This document shows positions 32,519-39,892 of a stretch of 39,892 nucleotides of DNA, piece by piece. The stretch comes from Pseudomonadota bacterium (GTDB lineage Bacteria > Pseudomonadota > Alphaproteobacteria > Rhodospirillales > Magnetospirillaceae). The position numbers were made by a program, and so were the translations under genes. The notes beneath the pieces were generated by a model. That model worked only from the letters and a program-made list of their open reading frames with translations. It was not told where the DNA came from and did not search any database. Where the stretch lies: contig JAJZVW010000027.1 of NCBI GenBank assembly GCA_021847015.1, positions 1-39,892 of the forward strand, read 5' to 3'. Positions within the stretch are counted from its first letter, which is position 1; each line of letters begins with the position of its first letter.

Positions 32519-35500
32519 AAACACTGAACAATATTTTCGACAATCCGGGCCGCGCCACGGTCGCGGGCGTACCCGAAGGCGTCGATGCCCTGGTGCTGGC
32601 GGAGCTTGCCCGCTCCCGCCCGGGCGCCGACCTCGTGCATATCGCCCGCGACGACGGGCGCATGGCGCGGCTGGCCGAGGCGCTGGGTTTCTTCGCCCCC
32701 GAGATCGAGGTTCTGGAATTCCCCGGCTGGGATTGCGTGCCCTACGACCGAGTGTCCCCCAACGTGGACGTGGTCGCCCGGCGCATCGACACCCTGGCCC
32801 GGCTGGCGCAGCCCCGAAGCGGCGACCGGGCGCGGCTGGTGCTGACCACGGTTTCGGCCGCGCTCCAGCGGGTGCCGCCGCGGGAAAGCCTGGAACGCGC
32901 CACGCTCACCGCCCGCGTCGGGACGAAGGTCGCCACCCAGTCCCTGATCGGCTTCCTCGACGGCAACGGCTACATCCGCGCGGATACCGTGATGGAGCCG
33001 GGCGAATACGCCGTCCGCGGCGGCATCCTCGACCTCTTTCCGCCGGGCACGCCCGAGCCGCTGCGCCTGGACTTCTTCGGCGACGAGATCGACGCCATCC
33101 GCTGCTTCGATCCCATGAGCCAGCGCTCGACCGGCAAGCGCGACGGCTTCACCCTCGAACCCGTCAGCGAGTTGCGCCTGGACGAGGCCTCCATCGGCCG
33201 CTTCCGCAGCGCCTACCGCGAGATGTTCGGCATGCCGTCCGGTGCCGATCCTCTTTACGAATCAATATCGTCCGGCGTGAAGTTCACCGGGATGGAGCAC
33301 TGGCTTCCCCTGTTCCACGACGGGCTCGACACCCTGTTCGCCTATTGCCCCGACGCTCCCGTGGTCCTGGACCCCCAGGCGGACGAGGCTGCCGACGCCC
33401 GCTGGGCGCTGATCCTGGAATATTACGAGGCGCGCCGCACCATGTCCGGCACCGGGGTGACGGATTCCGGGATGGTCTACCACCCGGTGCCGCCGCCCCG
33501 AATGTTCGTGGAAACGGACGAATGGGGGCGCCTGCTGGCGGTTCGATCGCTGGTGCAACTGTCGCCGTTCGGCGGTCCCGAGGCCGCCGGCGCCATGGAT
33601 GTCGGCGGGCGGCTGGGACGGGATTTCGGCGATGTCCGCGCGCTGCCCGGGATGAACGTCTACGACGCCGTGCGCGAGCACGTCGAGGCCGAGGCCAAGT
33701 CCGGCCGCCGGGTGGTGATCGCCGCCTGGACGGCGGGGTCGCGGGACCGTCTCGCCCACATGCTCAAGGATCACGGCCTGTCCGGCGCCGAGACGGCGGA
33801 ATCCTGGGCCGAGGCGCGGGACCTGCCGGCGGGCAGGGTGCCGATGGTGGTGCTGGGCCTGGACCACGGGTTCGTCTGGCAGGACATCGCGCTCATCACC
33901 GAGCAGGATATCCTGGGCGACCGCCTGGCCAGGCCGGCGCGCAAGAAGAAGCGTGGCGCCCAGTTCATAGCCGAGGCGGCGGCGCTGTCCGAGGGCGATC
34001 TGGTCGTCCATGTGGAGCACGGCATTGGCCGCTACGACGGTCTGGAGACCATCTCCGTCGCCGGAGCCCCCCACGACTGCCTGCGGATCATTTACGACGG
34101 CGGCGACAAGCTGTTCGTGCCGGTCGAGAACCTGGACGTGCTGTCCCGGTTCGGATCGGAACAGGCGGGCGTGCATCTGGACAAGCTGGGCGGCACCGCC
34201 TGGCAGGCGCGCAAGGCCAAGCTCAAGAAGCGCATCCGCGACATGGCCGACCAGTTGATCGGCGTCGCCGCCCAGCGCCAGGTGCGCAAGGCCGAGGCGC
34301 TGACGCCCCCCGAGGGCCTGTGGGACGAGTTCTGCGCCCGCTTCCCCTACGCCGAGACCGACGATCAGCTTCGCGCCATCGAGGACACCATCGACGATCT
34401 GGGGCAGGGCCGCCCCATGGACCGGCTGGTCTGCGGCGACGTCGGCTTCGGCAAGACCGAGGTGGCGCTGCGCGCCGCCTTCGTCGCGGCCATGACCGGC
34501 TTGCAGGTGGCGGTGGTGGTGCCGACCACGCTTTTGGCCCGCCAGCATTTCCGCACCTTCTCGGAGCGGTTCCGGGGATTGCCGGTGCGCGTCGAGCAAC
34601 TGTCCCGCCTGGTCGCCGCCAAGCCGGCCGCCGAGGTCAGGAAGGGGCTGGCCGACGGCTCGGTGGACATCGTCGTCGGCACTCACGCCCTGCTGGCCAA
34701 GGGCATTGGCTTCAAGCGCCTGGGCCTGATGATCATCGACGAGGAGCAGCATTTCGGCGTCGCCCACAAGGAGCGCCTGAAGCAGCTCAAGGCCGACGTC
34801 CACGTGCTGACGCTGACCGCCACCCCCATTCCCCGCACGCTGCAACTGGCGCTGACGGGCGTGAAGGAGATGAGCGTCATCGCCACCCCGCCGGTGGACC
34901 GGCTGGCGGTGCGGACCTTCGTGTTGCCGTTCGACCCGGTGGTGGTGCGCGAAGCGATCCTGCGCGAACGCTACCGCGGCGGGCAGGTGTTCTATGTCTG
35001 CCCCCGGCTGGCCGACATCGACAAGGTGGCCGAGCGCCTGGCCCGGCTGGTGCCCGAAGTCAAAACCGCCGTCGCCCACGGCCGCCTCACGCCCACCGAA
35101 CTGGAGGAGGTGATGACCGCCTTCGGCGACAAGACGTACGACGTCCTGCTGTCCACCAATATCATCGAATCGGGCCTGGACATGCCCAGCGTCAATACGC
35201 TGATCATCCACCGCGCCGACATGTTCGGCCTGGGACAGCTCTACCAGTTGCGCGGCCGGGTCGGGCGGGGCAAGACCCGGGGCTACGCCTATTTCACCCT
35301 GCCCACCGAGAAGGTGCTGTCCAAGGCGGCCGAGAAACGGTTGCAGGTGATGCAGGCGCTCGACAGCCTGGGCGCCGGGTTCCAACTGGCCAGCCACGAC
35401 CTCGACATCCGCGGCGCCGGCAATCTGCTGGGCGAGGAGCAGTCGGGCCACATCCGCGAGGTCGGGATCGAGCTTTACCAGCAATTGCTGGAAGAGGCGG

Positions 35501-36003
35501 TGGCGGCGGCGCGCGGCGGCGGCGCGGCCGTGGCCGAAGAGGATTGGTCGCCCCAGATCACCATCGGCACGCCCGTGCTGATCCCCGAAACCTACGTCCA
35601 CGACCTGTCGGTGCGTCTCGCGCTCTATCGCCGCATTGCCGCCGTCGCCGACCGCGCCGAACTGGACGCCCTGGCCGCCGAACTGGTGGACCGCTTCGGC
35701 AAACTGCCGCCCGAGGTGGACAACCTGCTGGAGGTCGTCGCCATCAAGGCGTCGTGCAAGCAGGCGGGCATCGAGAAGGTCGATGCGGGGCCGAAGGGCG
35801 CGGTGATCACCTTCCGCAACAACACCTTCCCCAATCCCGCCGGGCTGGTCCAGTACATCAGCCGGCAGATCGGCACCGCCAAGCTGCGCCCCGACCACAA
35901 GCTGGTGTTCGTGCGCACCTGGGAGGACGCCAAACAACGCCTGGGCGGCATCGGTCGGCTGGTGGCGACGCTGGCCGAACTGGCGGCTGCCGTCGGTGCC
36001 TGA
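32515..36003 (+). CDS. mfd: Transcription-repair coupling factor Mfd
   Basis: 1162 aa with a GTG start overlapping the sdhE stop (GTGA). It removes RNA polymerase stalled at DNA lesions and recruits UvrA. Order of domains: UvrB-like N-terminal part (CVPYDRVSPNVDVVARRIDT), RNA polymerase-interacting domain near 490-560 (GDLVVHVEHGIGRYDGLETI), then the RecG-like motor. The motor has Walker A GDVGFGKT (641-648), DEEQ box (742-745), TATPIPRTL and LRGRVGRGKTRGYAYF. The C-terminal TRCF domain follows (about 1010-1110). The length is close to E. coli Mfd (1148 aa). Its TGA lies within the next dispersed repeat. Confidence 0.97.
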   Translation: MKTLNNIFDNPGRATVAGVPEGVDALVLAELARSRPGADLVHIARDDGRMARLAEALGFFAPEIEVLEFPGWDCVPYDRVSPNVDVVARRIDTLARLAQPRSGDRARLVLTTVSAALQRVPPRESLERATLTARVGTKVATQSLIGFLDGNGYIRADTVMEPGEYAVRGGILDLFPPGTPEPLRLDFFGDEIDAIRCFDPMSQRSTGKRDGFTLEPVSELRLDEASIGRFRSAYREMFGMPSGADPLYESISSGVKFTGMEHWLPLFHDGLDTLFAYCPDAPVVLDPQADEAADARWALILEYYEARRTMSGTGVTDSGMVYHPVPPPRMFVETDEWGRLLAVRSLVQLSPFGGPEAAGAMDVGGRLGRDFGDVRALPGMNVYDAVREHVEAEAKSGRRVVIAAWTAGSRDRLAHMLKDHGLSGAETAESWAEARDLPAGRVPMVVLGLDHGFVWQDIALITEQDILGDRLARPARKKKRGAQFIAEAAALSEGDLVVHVEHGIGRYDGLETISVAGAPHDCLRIIYDGGDKLFVPVENLDVLSRFGSEQAGVHLDKLGGTAWQARKAKLKKRIRDMADQLIGVAAQRQVRKAEALTPPEGLWDEFCARFPYAETDDQLRAIEDTIDDLGQGRPMDRLVCGDVGFGKTEVALRAAFVAAMTGLQVAVVVPTTLLARQHFRTFSERFRGLPVRVEQLSRLVAAKPAAEVRKGLADGSVDIVVGTHALLAKGIGFKRLGLMIIDEEQHFGVAHKERLKQLKADVHVLTLTATPIPRTLQLALTGVKEMSVIATPPVDRLAVRTFVLPFDPVVVREAILRERYRGGQVFYVCPRLADIDKVAERLARLVPEVKTAVAHGRLTPTELEEVMTAFGDKTYDVLLSTNIIESGLDMPSVNTLIIHRADMFGLGQLYQLRGRVGRGKTRGYAYFTLPTEKVLSKAAEKRLQVMQALDSLGAGFQLASHDLDIRGAGNLLGEEQSGHIREVGIELYQQLLEEAVAAARGGGAAVAEEDWSPQITIGTPVLIPETYVHDLSVRLALYRRIAAVADRAELDALAAELVDRFGKLPPEVDNLLEVVAIKASCKQAGIEKVDAGPKGAVITFRNNTFPNPAGLVQYISRQIGTAKLRPDHKLVFVRTWEDAKQRLGGIGRLVATLAELAAAVGA

Positions 36004-36110
36004 AGGATCCCTCGCCTTCGGCTCGGGATGACAGGAAAGGGGGAAGGACCGCCATGCCTCTTCTGCTGTCATCCCGACCGAGCGCCAGCGAGCGGAGGGA
36101 TCCTTCAGCC
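36001..36110. repeat. Dispersed repeat pair at the mfd 3' end
   Basis: TGAAGGATCCCTCGCCTTCG ... CTCGGGATGACAG on the left is matched, in inverted order, by CTGTCATCCCGACCGAGCG ... GGAGGGATCCTTCA on the right. The first TGA is the mfd stop codon. The repeat lies between convergent genes and can form a large hairpin. Confidence 0.8.
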
Positions 36111-36137
36111 GCCGCCGGCTGCCGTTCAGCGCTCCGC

Positions 36138-36782
36138 CTATCCCAGCGTTTCCTCCCCCGCGGTCTCGCGCGCGGCATCGATCAGGCGCAGCATGATCTC
36201 CGATTCCTGGGCGCCGGCCAGGGCGTAGCGGCCGTCGAGGATAAGGCAGGGAACACCGTTGACGCCCAGCCGGTGGGCGCGGGCGTTCTCGTTCATCATG
36301 GCGGCGACGTCGGCATCCGAGCCCAAATACGCGCCCAGCTCGTCCCGGGGAAGGCCCACCTCGCCCCCCAGAAGAACCAGTTCCCCCAGCGAACCGATGT
36401 CGCGGCCCTCGCAGAAATAGGCGCGGTACAAGGCTTCGACCGTTTCCGACTGGAGCCCGAAGGCCCCGGCGAAGCGCACCAGCCTGTGGGAGTGCAGGGA
36501 GTTCGGCGTGCGCTGGACGCGTCGGAAATCGAACTCGATGCCGACGGTGCGGCCCAGCGAGACGATCGCTCCGTGCATGCGTTCGAGCCGCGACCCGCCG
36601 AACCGGCGTTCCATGTAGCTCTGGCGGTCGACCCCTTCGAGCGGGACGTCGAGATTGAGCATGAACGGCCGCCAGGACATGTCCACGCGGGTGCCGGGAC
36701 GCAAGGCGAGCGCGTTCTCGAAGCGCCGCTTGCCGATCCAGCACCAGGGACAGACCGTATCGAAAATATATTCGAGCCTCAC
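36138..36782 (-). CDS. DsbA-family oxidoreductase (FrnE-like)
   Basis: 214 aa thioredoxin-fold protein with a helical insertion. The redox motif CPWC is at 11-14 (FDTVCPWCWIGKRRF), and the cis-Pro region is GVNGVPCLIL near residue 177. There is no signal peptide, so it should act in the cytoplasm, like FrnE and other DsbA-like dithiol isomerases. 2-hydroxychromene-2-carboxylate isomerases share the fold but usually lack a CxxC pair. Length is normal. It lies 49 bp after the PleD-like gene, in the same direction, so co-transcription is possible. Confidence 0.9.
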   Translation of the reverse strand: MRLEYIFDTVCPWCWIGKRRFENALALRPGTRVDMSWRPFMLNLDVPLEGVDRQSYMERRFGGSRLERMHGAIVSLGRTVGIEFDFRRVQRTPNSLHSHRLVRFAGAFGLQSETVEALYRAYFCEGRDIGSLGELVLLGGEVGLPRDELGAYLGSDADVAAMMNENARAHRLGVNGVPCLILDGRYALAGAQESEIMLRLIDAARETAGEETLG

Positions 36783-36831
36783 TTCGCGATGCGCCCTCCC
36801 AAGCGCATGTCCGCCGCCCCAAACGCGCCGC

Positions 36832-38142
36832 TCACCCCATGTTGCGGCGGGCGCGGTCCGTCACGGTGCCGGCGTCGTCTCCCTCGCGCGCGGCGGCGGC
36901 CCCCACCTGCACCCAGGTCTTGACCGGCTGGTAGACCTCGGGGACGGCGAAATCGGTATAGGCCAGCACGCCGGCAATGCGGTGCATGACCGTCTCGGCC
37001 TCGGCCAGCGGCGTATCGGGCAGGGCCACGCAGAATTCGTGGTCGCGGGTGCGGGCGACAAGGTCCTCGGCCCGCACCAGGCCGGCGATCCAGCGGCCGA
37101 TCTGCCCCGTCAGAAGGGAAGCGGCATCGGCCCCGAACTGGCGGCCGACGGCGTCCACGTTGGCGGCATGGAAGCACAGGACGGCCAGATGCCGCCCGCT
37201 CGCCGCCGCCGTCGCCACCCGCTCCGCCAGATAGGCGTCGAGGAAGGCGGCGGAATAGCACTGGGTTCCGGGGTCTTTGGCCGCGCCCGCCAGGCTGTCG
37301 CCCAGCGCCTCGCGGATGCTCCATCGCAGCTTCTGCCGCCGCACCAGCGTCAGCACGGCGGCGCGCACGATCGCCGGGTGGTCCGCTCGCGTCAACAGCC
37401 GGGTGGCGCCGTGGCGGTAGGCTTCCGAAGGGGGCTGGTCGGAACCCGCGATCAGCACGATGGGAAGGTTGAACAGGGCGGGGTTGTGGCGAACCTGGGT
37501 GCAGAAGGCGAACTCGGCCTCGCCGGGGCGGCGCGCGGACAGGATGGCGGCGTCGAAGCCGCGGCGCGTCAGCATGTCCTCGGCCTCGAACAGATTGGCC
37601 GCGACGACCAGGTCGGCCTCTTCCGTCGGCATGGAGGCGGCGTCGGGATCGTCGCCCGCGACCAGCACCCGCGGCCGCCCGCCGATGCCGCCAAGCGCGA
37701 CTTGGCCGCGCGCCGAAACGCCGAAGGCGGCGGCGGTCCGTGCCCTCTGCCGCAATTCGGCGAGCATGGTGGAGAGGCGCCCGAGCGGGCGTATGCGCGC
37801 CAGCAGCTCGACCTCGGCGCAGCCGATGGCGATCACGTCGTCGAGACCGGCGTCGAGGGCGGCGGCGCAAAGCTCGGGACCGACCGTGCCCGCCGCCAGC
37901 ACGACCGGGATGTCGGCGGTGGCGCCATCGTCCTTGAACGCCTTGCCCAGCGCCACGAACGGCAGACCGTCGCCGGAATCGGCGATCAGCACCACATCGG
38001 GACGCTCGGAGGCGGCGCGCCGGAGGGCCCCGTCGGTCGCCGCCGAGGCGACGCCGTAACCGGCGCGGATCAGACTGTCGCACAGATCATCCGGCTCGGG
38101 CCGCCCGGCCGAAACCACAAGGACGTTCGCAAGTCTGATCAT
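36832..38142 (-). CDS. PleD-like protein with degenerate receiver and GGDEF domains
   Basis: 436 aa with the PleD layout: receiver 1 (about 5-130), receiver 2 (about 155-270) and a GGDEF-fold domain (about 285-430). The functional residues are eroded throughout. Receiver 1 starts VLVVSAGRPEPDD, without the acidic pair, though VVLIADS keeps an Asp at the acceptor position. Receiver 2 has AAILSARRP in place of the acceptor and LLTRAD where Lys is expected. The GGDEF site reads RDHEF (LVARTRDHEFCVAL) and no RxxD I-site is evident. It is therefore very unlikely to make c-di-GMP. It may act as a scaffold or a non-catalytic partner, which is inference. Alphaproteobacterial PleD normally controls cell-pole development. 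Confidence 0.82.
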   Translation of the reverse strand: MIRLANVLVVSAGRPEPDDLCDSLIRAGYGVASAATDGALRRAASERPDVVLIADSGDGLPFVALGKAFKDDGATADIPVVLAAGTVGPELCAAALDAGLDDVIAIGCAEVELLARIRPLGRLSTMLAELRQRARTAAAFGVSARGQVALGGIGGRPRVLVAGDDPDAASMPTEEADLVVAANLFEAEDMLTRRGFDAAILSARRPGEAEFAFCTQVRHNPALFNLPIVLIAGSDQPPSEAYRHGATRLLTRADHPAIVRAAVLTLVRRQKLRWSIREALGDSLAGAAKDPGTQCYSAAFLDAYLAERVATAAASGRHLAVLCFHAANVDAVGRQFGADAASLLTGQIGRWIAGLVRAEDLVARTRDHEFCVALPDTPLAEAETVMHRIAGVLAYTDFAVPEVYQPVKTWVQVGAAAAREGDDAGTVTDRARRNMG

Positions 38143-38283
38143 TCTGCCGACGGTCTTTCCCCCTGGACGATCGGCCGACAGGATAGCGCGGAACGAAGGC
38201 CCTCATAAGAGGGAATCGCCGTTTGCGGAGCCGGGGCCGAACCCGCCGCCCGTCCGGGCGTTGACGGCAGTGGAGACAAGGCC

Positions 38284-39867
38284 GTGTCCATCCTCGGCAA
38301 GGCATGGGAGTGGTTGCGTCGGCTGAAGGCGGGACGATTGATCGCCCCGGCCGTCAGCGTGGCCGTGTTCGCGGGCGCCCTGCTGATCCTGCATCGGACG
38401 CTCGGCCGTTTCGACCCCGCCCAGGTTCTCGCCACCGCGCGATCCTATCCGGCGGCGACGCTGATCGCGGCGCTGGGCCTGTCCGCCGCCAGCTATGCGA
38501 CCCTGTGCGGGTTCGATTGGCTGGCGCTGCACCATCTGCGGCGCAGCCTGCCGGTGGGATGGACCAGCCTGATATCGTTCGTCAGCCATGCCGTCAGCCA
38601 CAATGCCGGCTTCGCGATGCTGACCGGCGGTTCGGTGCGGCTGCGGATGTATTCCAGCTTCGGTCTGTCCCTCCCCGAGGTGGCGGGGGTGGTGGCGTTC
38701 GCCGGGCTGGCGTTCGGCCTCGGCGTCTCGGCGCTGGGCGCGGGGGCCTTCATCGCCGAGGGCGACAAGATGGCGCGGCTTCTTCACCTGCCGCCGCCGT
38801 TGCTGACCGGGTTGGGATGGCTGGTGGCGGCGCTGCTGCTTTGCTATCTCGGGTGGACGGGGCTCGCCCGCCGTCCGCTGTCGGTGGGCGGATGGCGTGT
38901 CGAGGTCCCGTCACTGGGGGTCAGCCTCGGCCAGATGGCGGTGGCGGCCACCGATCTCGCCCTGGTGTCGGCGGCTTTGTACCTGCTGCTTCCCGACGGT
39001 GGAGGGATGTCCTATCCCGCCTTCGTGGGGATCTACGTGGTGGCGACCGTGGCTGGCATCATCAGCCATGTTCCCGGCGGACTCGGGGTGTTCGAAGGCG
39101 CCCTGGCCATCCTGCTGCCCGATATGGGCACCGGGCCGCTGCTGGCCGCCTTGCTGGTCTTCCGGGGCTTCTACAACTTGGCGCCGCTGCTGCTGGCGGC
39201 GCTGGTCCTGGCGGTGTTCGAACTGATCCAGCGCTACCGGCATGCCAGCGGCCCGGCCTGGGTGACCGCCCTGGGACCGGCCCTGGGGGCGGTGCTGGTG
39301 TTTGGAGCCGGCACCGTGCTGCTGCTGTCCGGCGCGGTGGAACGCGCGGCGGCCCTGCCGCAATGGCTGGCGGAACCGGCCGGAATGGCGGCGGGGGCGG
39401 TGGGCGGCGTGCTGCTGGCGGCGGCCTGGGGGGTGTCGCGGCAGAACGCCGAATCGGCCAGGCTCGCCCTCGGTGCCCTGGCCCTGGGCGCGGCGCTGGC
39501 GCTGGCGCGCGGGCCGGATTGGGTGACCGCCGCGCTGCTGGCGGCGGCGGCGGCGGTGATCGCCGCGGCCGGGCCGCTGTTCCCGCGCCCCGCGCCCCCT
39601 GCGGACGGGGGAATCCCATGGGGCTGGACCGGCGCGGCGGCGGCGGTGGTGGTTCTGTCCGTATGGCTCACCCTGCATGGCGGCCGCGAGGGCTGGCGGG
39701 CCGCGGCGCGGCTTTTCTCCTTCGCCGCGGGCGATACCGCGGCGCCGGCGTTGCGCGCGGAACTGGCCGCGGCGGTAGCGCTTGCCACGGCGGCCTGGGC
39801 CGGCGCGCGCGGGCGGACGAACCGCAACGGCGGCCAGGACGGGGAGATACGGGGACGCTATACTTAA
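38284..39867 (+). CDS. MprF-like/lysylphosphatidylglycerol synthase membrane domain protein
   Basis: 527 aa with a GTG start preceded by GGAG about 10 nt upstream. Around a dozen hydrophobic segments are visible. The conserved flippase-domain motifs are NAGFAMLTGGSVRLRMYSSF and IISHVPGGLGVFEGALAIL, as in the UPF0104/MprF N-terminal membrane domain. Full MprF proteins continue into a cytoplasmic aminoacyl-transferase (DUF2156) domain; here the frame ends just after the membrane part with NRNGGQDGEIRGRYT. Its stop codon lies inside a REP-like palindrome. It may therefore be a natural flippase-only protein, or a full MprF gene cut by the inserted repeat. Sequence beyond the window would settle this. 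Confidence 0.82.
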   Translation: MSILGKAWEWLRRLKAGRLIAPAVSVAVFAGALLILHRTLGRFDPAQVLATARSYPAATLIAALGLSAASYATLCGFDWLALHHLRRSLPVGWTSLISFVSHAVSHNAGFAMLTGGSVRLRMYSSFGLSLPEVAGVVAFAGLAFGLGVSALGAGAFIAEGDKMARLLHLPPPLLTGLGWLVAALLLCYLGWTGLARRPLSVGGWRVEVPSLGVSLGQMAVAATDLALVSAALYLLLPDGGGMSYPAFVGIYVVATVAGIISHVPGGLGVFEGALAILLPDMGTGPLLAALLVFRGFYNLAPLLLAALVLAVFELIQRYRHASGPAWVTALGPALGAVLVFGAGTVLLLSGAVERAAALPQWLAEPAGMAAGAVGGVLLAAAWGVSRQNAESARLALGALALGAALALARGPDWVTAALLAAAAAVIAAAGPLFPRPAPPADGGIPWGWTGAAAAVVVLSVWLTLHGGREGWRAAARLFSFAAGDTAAPALRAELAAAVALATAAWAGARGRTNRNGGQDGEIRGRYT

Positions 39868-39892
39868 TTCGCTTGCGAATTAAGAGATCGGA
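39850..39892. repeat. REP-like palindrome at the window edge (incomplete)
   Basis: ACGGGGACGCTATACTTAATT at 39850-39870 closely matches the arm of the inverted repeat at 28972-29066. CTTAATTCGC and GCGAATTAAG (39863-39884) form a 10-bp stem around TT. The element probably continues past the window, possibly into a RAYT transposase gene. Confidence 0.7.

Noticed and set aside
33262-36822. A minus-strand open frame of nearly 1200 codons
   Set aside because: It lies antisense to mfd, whose motifs are unmistakable. The antisense translation shows only composition bias.
32214-36923. A plus-strand open frame of over 1500 codons spanning sdhE, mfd and the DsbA gene
   Set aside because: It is out of frame with mfd over its length, Arg/Gly/Pro-rich and without motifs, and it crosses a repeat and an opposite-strand gene.

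Overview
The window is GC-rich (I estimate the mid 60s in percent, by eye) and densely coded. It looks like a chromosomal piece of an alphaproteobacterium, most likely of the Rhodospirillales (Magnetospirillum-like). The grounds are base composition, codon choice, the recG / sdhE-mfd neighbourhood, and the mix of Wzm/Wzt export, type I secretion and c-di-GMP genes. The genus is inference. I see no rRNA, tRNA or CRISPR array.

Layout. Positions 1-6400 hold short transcription units: two small unknown genes, a flavin reductase-like protein, a membrane diguanylate cyclase, a coupled pair of exported proteins, a regulator broken by a 144-bp miniature transposable element, a methyltransferase, two small membrane proteins and a CheY-like receiver. 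Positions 6748-12748 are one tightly packed operon for a rhamnose-containing surface polysaccharide: a GT2 glycosyltransferase, rmlBDAC (dTDP-L-rhamnose) and a Wzm/Wzt ABC exporter. Composition drops sharply in the last ~35 codons of wzt. It stays low through a 1079-residue protein joining a sulfotransferase-like domain, a 4 x 14-residue coiled coil, a WbsX domain and an RgpF (rhamnan synthesis F) domain. High GC returns right after its stop codon, where an IS66 transposase remnant and a beheaded sugar epimerase mark a scar.

Positions 17085-24467 carry a small Cys/His protein, a GFA-fold protein, an ArgE-type deacetylase and a three-gene type I secretion unit. The latter has two different ABC proteins with atypical signature motifs and an HlyD-type adaptor. 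Converging on it is a coupled pair: serC and a protein of five TPRs fused to an ATP-grasp-like domain. Next come a type III polyketide synthase overlapping an isoprenylcysteine methyltransferase-like gene, a long perfect inverted repeat, a DUF502 membrane protein, recG, sdhE-mfd, a DsbA-family oxidoreductase, a degenerate PleD-like protein, and a flippase-like membrane protein whose reading frame ends in a palindrome at the window edge.

Two repeat families run through the window. One has cores like TCATCCCGAGCG / GAGGGATCTTTCA and sits between genes; one member is inside the 144-bp element. The other has ACGGGGAC...ATACTTAATT palindromes resembling REP sequences mobilised by RAYT transposases. 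The most distinctive observations are the miniature element with exact target duplication, the three-domain glycan protein on its low-GC island, the asymmetric ABC pair, and the TPR/ATP-grasp-SerC pair.
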